A stretch of DNA of 64,000 bases from Bryobacteraceae bacterium (GCA_041394945.1 JAWKHH010000004.1:496001-560000), one strand, 5' to 3'. Positions 26,131 through 35,316 are shown, counted from the stretch's first letter. Notes: a model not told the origin generated them from the sequence alone. Made by a program: numbers and translations.

Positions 26131-26694
26131 ATGTTCATTGCAAACATGTTCTGTTACGGCTGCGACCCCAACTGCGTCGGAGTCGACGGCATCGTCGGGT
26201 GCATGGGAGTCTTCCTCGCGCACAACGGCACGCTCTACGCGATCCATGTTCCCGACACAACCACCAAGGCGGCCGGCCGGACCGCTTTCGTTAGCTACGT
26301 CACTGGTCACGACCCCGCTTTCAATGGCGCGAACGCCGAACTGTTCGGCGTTCTAAATGGACCCAACCGCGGCGACGCCTTCCTGGAACTCGCGGCGTAC
26401 AACCAGGCATTGAACGTGCGCAAGCTCACCGTGGTCCGGCTCAACGAGCATCTCGGACCCAAAGGGCTCATGCAGGACGCCGCCGCCGTCCTCTGCGAGT
26501 TCATCCCGACCACGAACGAGTGCAGGCTCAAGTATCAGCGGCATGCGGATGTGAACTGGGTGGCCGGCGCCGGAACCGCGCGCGCGGGAACCTATGGCGC
26601 GCTCCCCGATGGCCGGCTCAGCGCCAACGCCGCGCCTTCTCAAGGTTGGCATCTCGTGGACTCCACGAATTCCAGCATCATCATCGCCCACTAG
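26131..26694 (+). CDS. Unknown 187-residue protein with a CNF1/CheD-like Cys-His arrangement
   Basis: No clear family. The segment GIVGCMGVFLAHNGTLYAIH has C24 and H39 fifteen residues apart. The surrounding pattern (small residues, then GC, a hydrophobic strand, a turn, then IHVPD) resembles glutamine deamidases of the CheD/CNF1 fold, where Cys and His are similarly spaced. Cysteines at residues 8, 11 and 15 add a possible metal or disulfide site. The remaining two thirds show alternating strands without a known motif. A TAAAAT box at 26100-26105 and GGAGG about 13 nt before the ATG suggest its own promoter. The function is inferred only. Confidence 0.5.
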   Translation: MFIANMFCYGCDPNCVGVDGIVGCMGVFLAHNGTLYAIHVPDTTTKAAGRTAFVSYVTGHDPAFNGANAELFGVLNGPNRGDAFLELAAYNQALNVRKLTVVRLNEHLGPKGLMQDAAAVLCEFIPTTNECRLKYQRHADVNWVAGAGTARAGTYGALPDGRLSANAAPSQGWHLVDSTNSSIIIAH

Positions 26695-26845
26695 CCATGG
26701 GTTGTTAACCCTTACTAACCCCGAAACAACCGCTGCGCAACGCCACCGGTGGTATCGTTGCTAGGTACCGGAGTTCGCGGCTTCCAGCAAGCGCGCCACG
26801 GAGGGTGGCCGCGTCTTCGCGTTCCGGGAAAGAGGGACCCAAACG

Positions 26846-29800
26846 ATGCGATCTTTCCGCGCCCTGCTGTTCGTGGCTCTTGCCGGCGTAGCTTTTGCCC
26901 AGCCCAAACTCGAATCCGTCCTGCACAAATCGCTCCAGCTGCGCTTCGAGCCCAATCGCGGCCAAGCCGAGCCGGACGTGCTCTTCCAGGTCCGCGGCCC
27001 GCGGCAGACAATGGCGTTCACCCGCGCTGGCGCGCGCATCGACCTGTTCGGATCCGGCCCCGATGCGCGAATGTCGCGTCTCAGCATGGACTGGCTCGAC
27101 GCAGCCGGTTCCGCCGAGCCGCGCTTCGAGCAGCGCCTCGAATCCGTATCGCACTACTACCTCGGCTCGGACCCATCGGCTTGGTTCCCCCGCGTGCCTC
27201 ACTACGCGAAGGTCAAGCTCGAACAGCTTTACCCCGGTGTCGACCTCCTCGTCTACGGCGCTGAAGGCAACCTTGAATACGACCTCGTCGTCGCGCCCGG
27301 CGCCGACCCCGGCCAGGTCCGCTTCCGCCTTGACGGCGCCGCCTTTCACGAAGGCCCTGGCGGCGACCTGATCGCCGACACCGAAGCCGGACCGTTCCGT
27401 TTTCGCGCGCCGGTTTCCTACCAGCTCGACGGCGCCCGCCGCCGCGCCGTCACCTCCCGCTACCGCACCGCCCAGGACGGCTCCGTCCGCTTCGAGCTCG
27501 GCGCCTACGATCGCGCCCGCCCCCTCGTCATCGATCCCGTGCTCGTGTTCTCCACCCTGATCGGAGGCGCCGACGCCGATATCAGCGCCAACCTCGCCCT
27601 CGACGGCGCGGGCAACGCCTACATCGGTGGCACCACGTACTCGCGGAACTTTCCAACCGCCGGGCCCGTCGAGCCCAACTTCTCGCGCAACCTGCAGGGC
27701 CTCTACGACGGCTACGTCGCCAAGCTCCGCGCCGATGGCTCCGCGCTCGTCTACTCCACCTACCTCGGCGGCGACCTGCTCGACATCGTCAACGCCATCG
27801 CCGTGGATTCGCGCGGCGCGGCCTACGTCGCCGGCCAGACGGCGTCGTTCAACTTTCCTCTCCCCGCCACCGCCTATGAACGCAGCCGCAAGGGCTTCAG
27901 CGACGCCTTCGTCACCAAGCTGAACCCCGACGGCACGCTCGCCGCGTCCACTCTCTACGGCGGCGGGGGCGACGAGAACTGCACCGCCATCCTGGTCGAC
28001 GGCGCGTTCAACATCTACATGACTGGCTACACGTCCTCCCAGGACTTCCCGGCCACTCCCAACGCCGCCCAGCGCACCTACGGCGGCGGCCAGTCCGACG
28101 CCTTCGCCTTGAAGTTCGATCCCCTCGCGCAGGTCCTCGAATGGAGCACCTACCTCGGCGGCCGTGGCGAAGAAGAGGTGAGCCGCATCCCCTCGTCGGA
28201 CCTGCCGCAGATCGGCTTCATCAGCGCCTTCGCCATGGCCCGCACCGCCGAAGGCGCCATCTGGCTCGCCGGCTCCACGAGTTCGGCCGACCTCGCCGAT
28301 CGCGTCGAAACAGCCTCGCGCACCTACGCCGGCGGAGCCACCGATATCTATCTCTTCCGCCTCTCCGCCGACGGCTCCAAGTTCGAATACATGACCTATC
28401 TCGGCGGCGCGGGCTTCGACTTCCTGAATGCCCTCGCGCTCGATGCGAACGGCAACCCCACCATCGTCGGCTTCACCTTCTCCCAGAACTACCCGGTCAC
28501 GCAGAACGCACTGCACAACCGCTTCCTCGGCGGCGACGCCGACGGCGTTCTCACACGAGTCCGCGCCGACAACGGCAACATCGATTACTCTACCTACTTC
28601 GGCGGACAGGGCGTCGATGCCATCGGCGACATCACCATCGCCGCCAACGGCGACATGTATCTCGCCGGCTCCACGTCGTCGACGAACTTCGTCGTCACCG
28701 CCGATGCGTTCGACCCCGGCCCTCCACGCGGCAGCCGGCCGTTTCTTGCCGCCCTCAACGCCGCCGGGAACACTCGCCTCACCGCCGGCCTGTTCGGCGG
28801 TCCCGACGCCGTATTCATCCGCCACGTGCGGCTCGACGGCGAGAGCAACATCGTCATCTCCGGGCAGGCGCGCGGCCCCGGCTTCACCACCACGGTGAGC
28901 TCCTACGGCCCGAACTACCACGGCGGACCGTACGACGTCTTCGTCTCCAAATTCGTCAAGCTCGGCGCTCCTGGCGGAGGCGCGCCCTCCGGCGGAGGCG
29001 CGTGCAGCTTCACGCTCGATCCCAGTCTGCTTGACCTTCCCGGCGATCCCCTCGTCGTCGCCGTCACCGTGCTCACAGGTCCCGAATGCACCTGGACCAT
29101 GAAGGGAGATGTGCCCTGGGCCACGCTCCAGGGCGCCGCCGAACGCCGAGGACCGAGCGTCGTCTACATCTCCGTCACCGCCAATCCGGAAGGCCCGCGC
29201 GCCGGCGTAGTCCAGATCGCCGGCCGCGACGTAACCATCCGCCAGGCGCGCCGAGAGGGAGCAGCCGCGGCCGCGGTAACGCCCCTTGTGGGCACCGTCG
29301 CCGGAAGCGGCGCCAAGGGGACCGGCGGCGACAACGGCTTCGCCACCAAGGCCGAGTTCGCCGCCATCAGCGGTATCGCCGTCGATACGCGTGGCTCGCT
29401 CTACATCGCCGACCCCGAAACGCACGTCATCCGCCGCGTCCGCCCTGACGGCGTGATCCAACCCTTCGCTGGCATCGCCGCCAACGGCTTCACGGGCGAT
29501 GGCGGGCCCGCTTCTCGCGCCCGCCTCAATGAACCCCTCGGCCTCGCCGCCGATGCAGACGGCAACCTCTATGTCGCCGACAAAGGCAACCGCCGCGTCC
29601 GCAAGATCACGCCCGACGGCGTCATCAGCACCTTTGCCGGCAACGGCCAGTCCGGCTCCGACGGCGACGGTGGACCAGCGACGCAAGCCTCGTTCCGCGA
29701 ACCCTCGCAGCTTGTCTTCGACGCCGACGGCAACCTCTACATTGCCGACTCGGCTGCGAACCGCATCCGGCGCGTCACCAAGGCCGGCGTGATCTCCACC

Positions 29801-31027
29801 TTCGCCGGCGCCGGCCAGCCCGGCTTCGGCGGCGACAAAGGCCCGGCCACCGAAGCCCGCCTAACCAGCCCCGGCGGCATGGCATTCGATAAGGACGGCA
29901 ACCTCTACTTCGCCGATCAGTTGAACCACCGCATCCGCCGCGTCACCAAGGCAGGCATCATGGAGACCGTCGCCGGTACCGGCATCGCTGCCTGGGAAGG
30001 CGACAATCTCGCCGCTGCAGGCGCCGCGTTCAACTCGCCCTTCGGCGTGGCGTTCGATGCCACCGGCAATCTGTACATCACGGACCGCGAGAACCACCGC
30101 ATCCGCGTCATCAACTCCGCCGGCGTCATCCGCACGTTCTCTGGATCCGGCGCGTCCTTCTTCGGCGAAGAGGTCGCGCCCGGGGCCGCGTTCTGGAACA
30201 ATCCGTCGGCGATCACGGCCGATCCCGCCGGCAACCTGCTCATCGTCGACGCCACGAATCTCCGCGTGCGCCGCATCCGGTTCCCGGTGCCGCCGCCGCC
30301 CACCACCGCCATCAAGTCGATTCTCAACGCCTTTGGCGCGCAGGCTGTCGTCTCCGGCTTCAGCATCGCGTCCATCTTCGGCGATAACTTCGTCGACGAG
30401 ACCATCACAGCGGATTCGGCTATCGTCGAGGGGAAGTTACCCACCGAACTCGGCGGCGTTCGCGTCCGCTTCAATAACCGCGACGCCTATCTCCTGTTCG
30501 TGAGTAAGTCCCAGATCAACTTCCTCGTCCCCGTGGATCTGAGCACCGGACCCGTACCCGTGGAAGTCATCGGACCCAACGGCCGCGGCACGGCCACGGC
30601 GTTCTTGCAGGAGGTCTCGCCCGCGCTGCTGACGCAAACCGTCGAAGAGGATAAGGTAACGCCGGTTGCGACATTCGCCGGCGAGTCCGTCTTCGTCGCG
30701 CCGGCCGGATCTCTCGGCGACCGCGAGGCCCGCGCCGCCAAAGCCGGCGACACCGTCATCTTCGTCGCCACCGGACTCGGCCTCACCGATCCCACCGCCC
30801 CCGAAGGTGTCGTTCTCACCGAGGCCTACCCGCTCGCCGACCCTTCGCGCCTCTCCGTCACCATCGACGACAAACCGGCCGAGTTGATCTACGCTGGTAT
30901 GACCAGCGCCGGCGTGTATCTCGTCACCGTCCGCGTGCCGGACGAAGTCGCCAGCGGCTTCCGTCCGGTGAAACTCACCGTCCGCGGCATCGCCGCGCAG
31001 GCCGGCATGGTGATCGCCATCGAATGA
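26846..31027 (+). CDS. Giant secreted SBBP/BACON/NHL mosaic protein with TIGR03437-like C-terminus
   Basis: A 1393-residue protein. It starts with a signal peptide (LFVALAGVAFAQ) and an N-terminal domain found before SBBP repeats (RFEPNRGQAEPDVLFQVRG). From about residue 232 come SBBP beta-propeller repeats, each with a YSTYLGG-type core. A BACON-like sandwich follows at about 718-805 (CTWTMKGDVPWATL). Five or six NHL-type blades span about 812-1145 (GNLYIADSAANRIRRVTKAG pattern). A C-terminal domain of the Solibacter TIGR03437 type completes it (INFLVPVDLSTGPVPVEVIGPNG). It is probably a surface or extracellular binding protein. GAGGGA precedes the ATG. Confidence 0.88.
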   Translation: MRSFRALLFVALAGVAFAQPKLESVLHKSLQLRFEPNRGQAEPDVLFQVRGPRQTMAFTRAGARIDLFGSGPDARMSRLSMDWLDAAGSAEPRFEQRLESVSHYYLGSDPSAWFPRVPHYAKVKLEQLYPGVDLLVYGAEGNLEYDLVVAPGADPGQVRFRLDGAAFHEGPGGDLIADTEAGPFRFRAPVSYQLDGARRRAVTSRYRTAQDGSVRFELGAYDRARPLVIDPVLVFSTLIGGADADISANLALDGAGNAYIGGTTYSRNFPTAGPVEPNFSRNLQGLYDGYVAKLRADGSALVYSTYLGGDLLDIVNAIAVDSRGAAYVAGQTASFNFPLPATAYERSRKGFSDAFVTKLNPDGTLAASTLYGGGGDENCTAILVDGAFNIYMTGYTSSQDFPATPNAAQRTYGGGQSDAFALKFDPLAQVLEWSTYLGGRGEEEVSRIPSSDLPQIGFISAFAMARTAEGAIWLAGSTSSADLADRVETASRTYAGGATDIYLFRLSADGSKFEYMTYLGGAGFDFLNALALDANGNPTIVGFTFSQNYPVTQNALHNRFLGGDADGVLTRVRADNGNIDYSTYFGGQGVDAIGDITIAANGDMYLAGSTSSTNFVVTADAFDPGPPRGSRPFLAALNAAGNTRLTAGLFGGPDAVFIRHVRLDGESNIVISGQARGPGFTTTVSSYGPNYHGGPYDVFVSKFVKLGAPGGGAPSGGGACSFTLDPSLLDLPGDPLVVAVTVLTGPECTWTMKGDVPWATLQGAAERRGPSVVYISVTANPEGPRAGVVQIAGRDVTIRQARREGAAAAAVTPLVGTVAGSGAKGTGGDNGFATKAEFAAISGIAVDTRGSLYIADPETHVIRRVRPDGVIQPFAGIAANGFTGDGGPASRARLNEPLGLAADADGNLYVADKGNRRVRKITPDGVISTFAGNGQSGSDGDGGPATQASFREPSQLVFDADGNLYIADSAANRIRRVTKAGVISTFAGAGQPGFGGDKGPATEARLTSPGGMAFDKDGNLYFADQLNHRIRRVTKAGIMETVAGTGIAAWEGDNLAAAGAAFNSPFGVAFDATGNLYITDRENHRIRVINSAGVIRTFSGSGASFFGEEVAPGAAFWNNPSAITADPAGNLLIVDATNLRVRRIRFPVPPPPTTAIKSILNAFGAQAVVSGFSIASIFGDNFVDETITADSAIVEGKLPTELGGVRVRFNNRDAYLLFVSKSQINFLVPVDLSTGPVPVEVIGPNGRGTATAFLQEVSPALLTQTVEEDKVTPVATFAGESVFVAPAGSLGDREARAAKAGDTVIFVATGLGLTDPTAPEGVVLTEAYPLADPSRLSVTIDDKPAELIYAGMTSAGVYLVTVRVPDEVASGFRPVKLTVRGIAAQAGMVIAIE

Positions 31028-31043
31028 CGGCTCCGGTCCCGCC

Positions 31044-31072
31044 TTGACACCGCTGGACGTTTGTGAAATTAT
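31044..31072 (+). promoter_or_regulatory. Promoter of the padR-like gene
   Basis: TTGACA (31044-31049), a 17-base spacer, then AATTAT (31067-31072). The -10 ends 6 bases before the ATG at 31079, so the transcript would begin at or near the start codon and lack a leader. The -10 overlaps the first bases of the operator. Confidence 0.65.
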
Positions 31073-31087
31073 GTCGCCATGCGACAT
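31071..31087. promoter_or_regulatory. PadR-type operator across the start codon
   Basis: ATGTCG and CGACAT form a perfect inverted repeat around CCATG, giving ATGT-N9-ACAT, the arrangement known for PadR operators. Its centre is the A of the padR start codon, so bound PadR would block transcription initiation of its own operon. Confidence 0.7.
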
Positions 31088-31429
31088 GTCGTAAAACGGC
31101 ATAACGAGTCCGTTCCGCTCTCGGAAGCCGTATTCCTCATCCTGCTCAGCATGGCGGGAGAGCCTCGCCACGGCTACGCCATACTGTGGGACGTAACCGA
31201 ACTCAGCGACGGCCGGGTCCGGCTAAGCACCGGTACGCTGTACGGCGCTTTGCGGCGCATGCTCGACGGTGGCTGGATCGAACGCGTTTCGGAGAAGCGG
31301 CCTTCACGGGACCGGTCTATCTACCGGTTGACCCGGGAAGGCCTCGACGTTCTCATGACGGAAGTAGCGAGAATGAAGACGCTCGCCCGATTGGCGTCGT
31401 CGCGATTGGCGGAAAGGGAGGCTTCCTGA
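31079..31429 (+). CDS. PadR-family transcriptional regulator
   Basis: A 116-residue winged-helix repressor. The PadR N-terminal core is clear: LSEAVFLILLSMAGEPRHGYAILWDV, STGTLYGALRRMLDGGWIE, and the wing DRSIYRLTREGLDVL. PadR proteins respond to small molecules or act with membrane exporters. In Acidobacteria they often precede large permease genes. The gene lacks a Shine-Dalgarno and begins at the presumed transcription start. An ATGT-N9-ACAT palindrome over the start codon indicates autorepression. One base separates its stop from the next gene. Confidence 0.88.
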   Translation: MRHVVKRHNESVPLSEAVFLILLSMAGEPRHGYAILWDVTELSDGRVRLSTGTLYGALRRMLDGGWIERVSEKRPSRDRSIYRLTREGLDVLMTEVARMKTLARLASSRLAEREAS

Positions 31430-31430
31430 G

Positions 31431-32438
31431 ATGCGGTTACTCTACCGCATTTTGCTCGCCCTGCGTGGCGGGGCTTTCGGCGACCTTCGAGAAGAGATGC
31501 TCGCCACCTATTCCTCGACCGCCGCCGACGCGCGGAAGGTTGGCCGCTGGTCCTATTGGCGCTTCTGTGCGCGCGAAGCGGTTGGCCTCCTGCTGGCTCC
31601 TGTGCCGGCCAGGCCACCGTCTTTGGTGCACGGCCTCGCCGTCTGCGCCCTCGCCGGACTTGGCGCCGCCTGCGCCTATTGGTATGCGTCCGGACCGGAG
31701 TTTCCGTCGACAGCCACCCTGCGCTTCCACGACGGCGTGGTCGCTGAGCGGCTCGTCCCGGCTGCCCTGACCGACGGCGACATGCACAGGATCCTTGAGG
31801 GTGCGGTGACGGTTGCGCTATCGCGGGAGGCATTGGTGGAGACCGTCGGCAAGTTCGACCGTTTCGGGCCGGAGCGCCGCCGTTGGCAGGTGGAGGATAT
31901 CGTCGAACGCGTTCGCAAGAACGTCAGGATCGATCGCGCCGGCAATACGGTGAGTGTGACCTTCCGTCATCGTGATCGCTATCTGGCGCAAATTGTCTGC
32001 CGCGACTTTGTCATGCGCATCATGGATGAGTCACTGCGGCGCCAGCGCTTCAATGTCGGGCAGGCGGTGACCTTTTTGTCCGAACAACTCGAGAATGCGG
32101 GCGCCCATCTGGACGAGGTTACGCGCAAGACACTCGTGCCACCCGTCGCGGCCCGCCATCGGCTCGATCTGGGAATGGCGCGAAAGCACTACGAGTCGAT
32201 GAGCGAACGGCTGTTGGAGGCCCGGCTCGCGCTGGAGTTGATAGAACGCAGGCATGGCCCCTCGGTCGAACTGGTCGACCCGCCTTCACTGGCACAAGAT
32301 CCGCTGTTCCCCCCTGAAGTGCGAACGCTCGGGTTCGGCCTGGCGGCGGGGCTGCTGTTCGGTCTCCTTCGTTACGCATGGCTGGCAGCACGGTGGCAGT
32401 CTCCGCCGCTCGGCGAGTTGGGGCCGCGGACTACGTAA
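31431..32438 (+). CDS. Membrane protein fusing an ADOP-like N-terminus to a Wzz-like domain
   Basis: A 335-residue protein. The first 55 residues (LLALRGGAFGDLREEMLATYSS) resemble the N-terminal piece of PadR-linked acidobacterial permeases. A membrane segment follows (VHGLAVCALAGLGAACAYWYA). The large middle region resembles chain-length-determinant/Wzz proteins of acidobacterial exopolysaccharide loci (TATLRFHDGVVAERLVP, ERRRWQVEDIVERVRKNVRI). It is followed by a coiled coil and a second membrane segment (FGLAAGLLFGLL) near the end. It may control surface polymer length, but no polymerase or glycosyltransferase is nearby. GGGAGG precedes the ATG, and it forms an operon with padR. Confidence 0.65.
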   Translation: MRLLYRILLALRGGAFGDLREEMLATYSSTAADARKVGRWSYWRFCAREAVGLLLAPVPARPPSLVHGLAVCALAGLGAACAYWYASGPEFPSTATLRFHDGVVAERLVPAALTDGDMHRILEGAVTVALSREALVETVGKFDRFGPERRRWQVEDIVERVRKNVRIDRAGNTVSVTFRHRDRYLAQIVCRDFVMRIMDESLRRQRFNVGQAVTFLSEQLENAGAHLDEVTRKTLVPPVAARHRLDLGMARKHYESMSERLLEARLALELIERRHGPSVELVDPPSLAQDPLFPPEVRTLGFGLAAGLLFGLLRYAWLAARWQSPPLGELGPRTT

Positions 32439-32473
32439 GCCCCGTGCGGAGCTGCTCGCAACGCTTCTTCGAC

Positions 32474-33559
32474 TCAACCCGCCGACACCAGGAACCCCGC
32501 CACCGCCAACGCTCCCACTGCGCCAAGCCCAATCGCCCCCCACCGCACCATCCGCGTCCCCTTGCCCGTCGCCACGCTCCACATCCCATAAGCGACGCAC
32601 CCCGCCCCGAACAAAAACACGCAACCCAACAGAACAAGCGCGGAAACGCCCTGGCCCGCCGTGCCGCCAAACCGCGCCCCGCCCACATCCCGCCCCGGAT
32701 GCAGCAACATCGGAACCGTATTCACCATCACCGCTCCCGTCGCCGCCGTCACTCCAAGCCCGCACACGCCGATCACCGCCCCGAACCGCCGCGTCCACCG
32801 CCGCGACCGCACCCCGCTCCCGCACCGCGGGCAGTTCGCCACGTAGTGATGGGTCTCATACCCGCACTGCAGGCACGTGCTGACGTCCTCCGGATCGCTG
32901 CCATCGCCTGCGCCGTGAAAGAAGGTTTCACTCAGGTGGCGGCCCTGCGCAAAGTGCTCCGCCACGCCTCGGGCCGCCTTCTCGTGTCCCGGCGCAACTG
33001 GAAACCGGAGCGCCGTTCGAATGCTCGTGGTGTTCTCGCCGGGATCCGGGTAGAACAGCACAAACGCCAGGTAGGGCATTGCGCCCTCAACGAAAGTCGC
33101 GCCTTCCACCTCCGGGATGTCCAGCCGGTGGATGCCGCCATCCACCTGGATGGCATTCTTCCCCACAATGATCTCCACCGAGTCTCCAGGCGGATGCGGC
33201 CGCAGCGTCGCTTCGTTCGGCAGCTTACCCGGCTGCTGTCCCAGGCTTGCATTGAACTCGCGGAACGCGTTCCATCGCTCCGCGTCCACCCGCCACCGCG
33301 CCACAATCGCCTCGCCCCGCGCCAGTTGATTCCGCGCCCGCAGATCCAGATGCTGCAGCACGGCCGCGCATCCTCCGAACACCGCCGCCGAAATGCCGAA
33401 AATCATCAGCGCGGCGTGGATCCAACTTCCGTCGTCCGCCGCCACGAACGCCACCCCGCATGCCGCTACGCCGCTCAGGGCGAATATCAACCCGAGATTG
33501 CGGCCGCGCCGCGGATTTTGCACCTCACCAGTATGACAACACCCAAGCTCGCCGTTCAC
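32474..33559 (-). CDS. Membrane protein with a central zinc ribbon
   Basis: A 361-residue protein of unknown function. Two N-terminal membrane helices (LGLIFALSGVAACGVAFVA and ALMIFGISAAVFGGCAAVL) are followed by a soluble beta-rich domain of about 150 residues. A C4 zinc ribbon (CLQCGYETHHYVANCPRCG) comes next, and three C-terminal membrane helices end the protein. The GTG at 33559 is preceded by GGGA about 7 nt upstream. A second GTG at 33523 is also possible. It converges with the Wzz-like gene and diverges from the SEC-C gene. Confidence 0.65.
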   Translation of the reverse strand: MNGELGCCHTGEVQNPRRGRNLGLIFALSGVAACGVAFVAADDGSWIHAALMIFGISAAVFGGCAAVLQHLDLRARNQLARGEAIVARWRVDAERWNAFREFNASLGQQPGKLPNEATLRPHPPGDSVEIIVGKNAIQVDGGIHRLDIPEVEGATFVEGAMPYLAFVLFYPDPGENTTSIRTALRFPVAPGHEKAARGVAEHFAQGRHLSETFFHGAGDGSDPEDVSTCLQCGYETHHYVANCPRCGSGVRSRRWTRRFGAVIGVCGLGVTAATGAVMVNTVPMLLHPGRDVGGARFGGTAGQGVSALVLLGCVFLFGAGCVAYGMWSVATGKGTRMVRWGAIGLGAVGALAVAGFLVSAG

Positions 33560-33669
33560 AGTCGATCCCGCCAGCGGCGTCAGTCACTTACGCGCAAATT
33601 CCTTGACCCGCCCGGCTATCCTCAAAGCGCCGGGAACAAACCCGCCCAGTCAACCAAAGGAGAACCCTC

Positions 33670-34386
33670 ATGGCCACCGCCGCACAAGCCGCCGCCAACC
33701 GCGCCAACGCGCGGCGCTCCACCGGACCCCGTACGCCCGAAGGCAAGGCAGCCTCCGCCGCCAACGGCGTTCGCCACGGATTCCGTTCGCAATCCGTCCT
33801 GCTCCCGTCCGACGATCCCGCCGAGTATCAGGCGCTCATTGACCAACTCACCGAACACTTCGAGATCAACCCCAAGGACCTCACCGCCGCCCGCTTCGTC
33901 CGGGAAATGGCCGACGCCGAATGGCGTCTCCGCCGCGCCCGTACTCACCAGGAAGCCGCTCTCGCCGCGAAGGTCGCGGAAATCGCCGCCGCGGGCCTCA
34001 ATCCCAATCCTCACGAAGTCGAGTACAACGCCCATGAGGATCTCCTCGCGAACTCGACCTACTTCCGCCAGTTGATCCGATTCGAGGAGAAGTTCGAGCG
34101 CCAATACACACGCGCCTACAACGCCTGGGTCACTTACCAGGAGAAGACCGGCCGCCTGCGGAGCCGCGTCGCGGACATGGTGGCGTTCAGTAACCTCTAT
34201 GCGCCCTTCGCCGCCGCCGGTAGGGAAACGCGAAACGATACGACCGAACCCAAATCGCCCGCGCCGTCGGAGTCCGCCACCCCGCGCAACGCGCCCTGCC
34301 CCTGCGGATCCAACGAAAAATTCAAGCGCTGCTGCGGTAAGTCGGCGCCACCCGTCACGGGATCCGCCGCGCGAGCGGCCGCCTGA
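33670..34386 (+). CDS. SEC-C motif protein
   Basis: A 238-residue soluble protein. The N-terminus (ANRANARRSTGPRTPEGKA) is of a type often seen in Acidobacteria near unannotated small proteins. The middle is a charged helical region. The C-terminus is a SEC-C zinc motif (APCPCGSNEKFKRCCGK) like the end of SecA, where it binds SecB and ribosomes. This may indicate contact with the export or translation machinery. AAAGGAG precedes the ATG by 8 nt. Confidence 0.75.
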   Translation: MATAAQAAANRANARRSTGPRTPEGKAASAANGVRHGFRSQSVLLPSDDPAEYQALIDQLTEHFEINPKDLTAARFVREMADAEWRLRRARTHQEAALAAKVAEIAAAGLNPNPHEVEYNAHEDLLANSTYFRQLIRFEEKFERQYTRAYNAWVTYQEKTGRLRSRVADMVAFSNLYAPFAAAGRETRNDTTEPKSPAPSESATPRNAPCPCGSNEKFKRCCGKSAPPVTGSAARAAA

Positions 34387-34407
34387 TCGTGGATAATGAG
34401 GCGGTCC

Positions 34408-35316
34408 ATGCATCGACGCACCTTCTTCGCCGCCGCGGCCGCCGCCCTTGCCCAGGAACCCGCTCCGGACTGGGGTGGGCCCGTCCTCGATATCCACCTC
34501 CATCCCAAAGCCGTCCCGGACGGTGAATGGACCCACATGGCAGGCTGCGGCGTCACCCACGCCGTCATTCTCGGCCGCGTCACCACGCAGGACGAAGTCC
34601 AGGCGCGCATCGCCAAACACCCCGGCCGCATGAAGCAATTCGTCAGCACCAACGTCGCGCCTCCCGCCGCCGGCGCCATCGCCCAGTTGCGGAATGCCGC
34701 CGGGCGCGGCGCGAAAGGCTTCGGCGAAATGAAATCGCAGGTCGACGTCGACGGCCCGGAAATGCGCGCCGTGTTTGATCTCGCTACTGAACTCGGCGTC
34801 CCCGTCCTCATGCACTTCCAGGAGGTTACGCAGCCCGGCAGCCCCGGCACGTTCAATATGGGGCTCGCGCGCTTGCCCGCCATCCTCAAGGCCTACCCGA
34901 AGACCACCTTCATCGGCCACGCCGATTTCTTCTGGGCCAACATCAGCGCCGATGTTCCCCGCGACAACGGTTATCCCACCGGCCCCGTCAAACCCGGCGG
35001 ACTCACCGATCGCCTGCTCGCCGAGCACCCGAACTTATACGGTGACTTATCCGCCAACTCCGGCCGCAACGCTCTCGCGCGCGATCCGGACTTCTCCGCG
35101 AAGTTCCTCGAACGCCACAAGAGCAAACTCATGTTCGGCTGCGATTGCTCCTGCACCGATGGCCGCGGCGCGGGTCAGCGTTCCAATCAGCCCCTCATCG
35201 CCGGCAAGTGCGTCGCCCGCGAAACGCTCACGGCTCTTCGTAAACTCGCCTCGCCCGCCACCTTCCGCCGCATCGCGTGGGAGAACGGCGCAAAGCTGCT
35301 CGGCTTCACCGCATGA
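34408..35316 (+). CDS. Exported amidohydrolase (amidohydrolase_2 type)
   Basis: A 302-residue TIM-barrel hydrolase with a twin-arginine-like short leader (MHRRTFFAAAAAALAQ). Metal-binding positions are the DIHLHPK motif near the N-terminus, MHFQE in the middle, GHADFFW, and the aspartate-bearing LYGDLSA. These match amidohydrolase family 2, which includes decarboxylases and lactonases. The substrate is unknown. GATAAT at 34392-34397 lies 10 bases before this ATG. An ATG at 34396 would overlap that box and was not preferred. It faces the CE15-like gene. Confidence 0.8.
   Translation: MHRRTFFAAAAAALAQEPAPDWGGPVLDIHLHPKAVPDGEWTHMAGCGVTHAVILGRVTTQDEVQARIAKHPGRMKQFVSTNVAPPAAGAIAQLRNAAGRGAKGFGEMKSQVDVDGPEMRAVFDLATELGVPVLMHFQEVTQPGSPGTFNMGLARLPAILKAYPKTTFIGHADFFWANISADVPRDNGYPTGPVKPGGLTDRLLAEHPNLYGDLSANSGRNALARDPDFSAKFLERHKSKLMFGCDCSCTDGRGAGQRSNQPLIAGKCVARETLTALRKLASPATFRRIAWENGAKLLGFTA

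Noticed and set aside
26698..26845. GGGTTGTTAACCC and nearby AACCC copies considered as an operator
   Set aside because: The stem is only 5 bp and no regulator or second site supports it.
26705..29686. Very long open frame on the minus strand opposite the SBBP/NHL protein
   Set aside because: It is an antisense shadow caused by high GC and repeat structure. Its composition is biased to A, G, E, V and R, it has no domain, and the plus-strand protein has a signal peptide and clear repeats.
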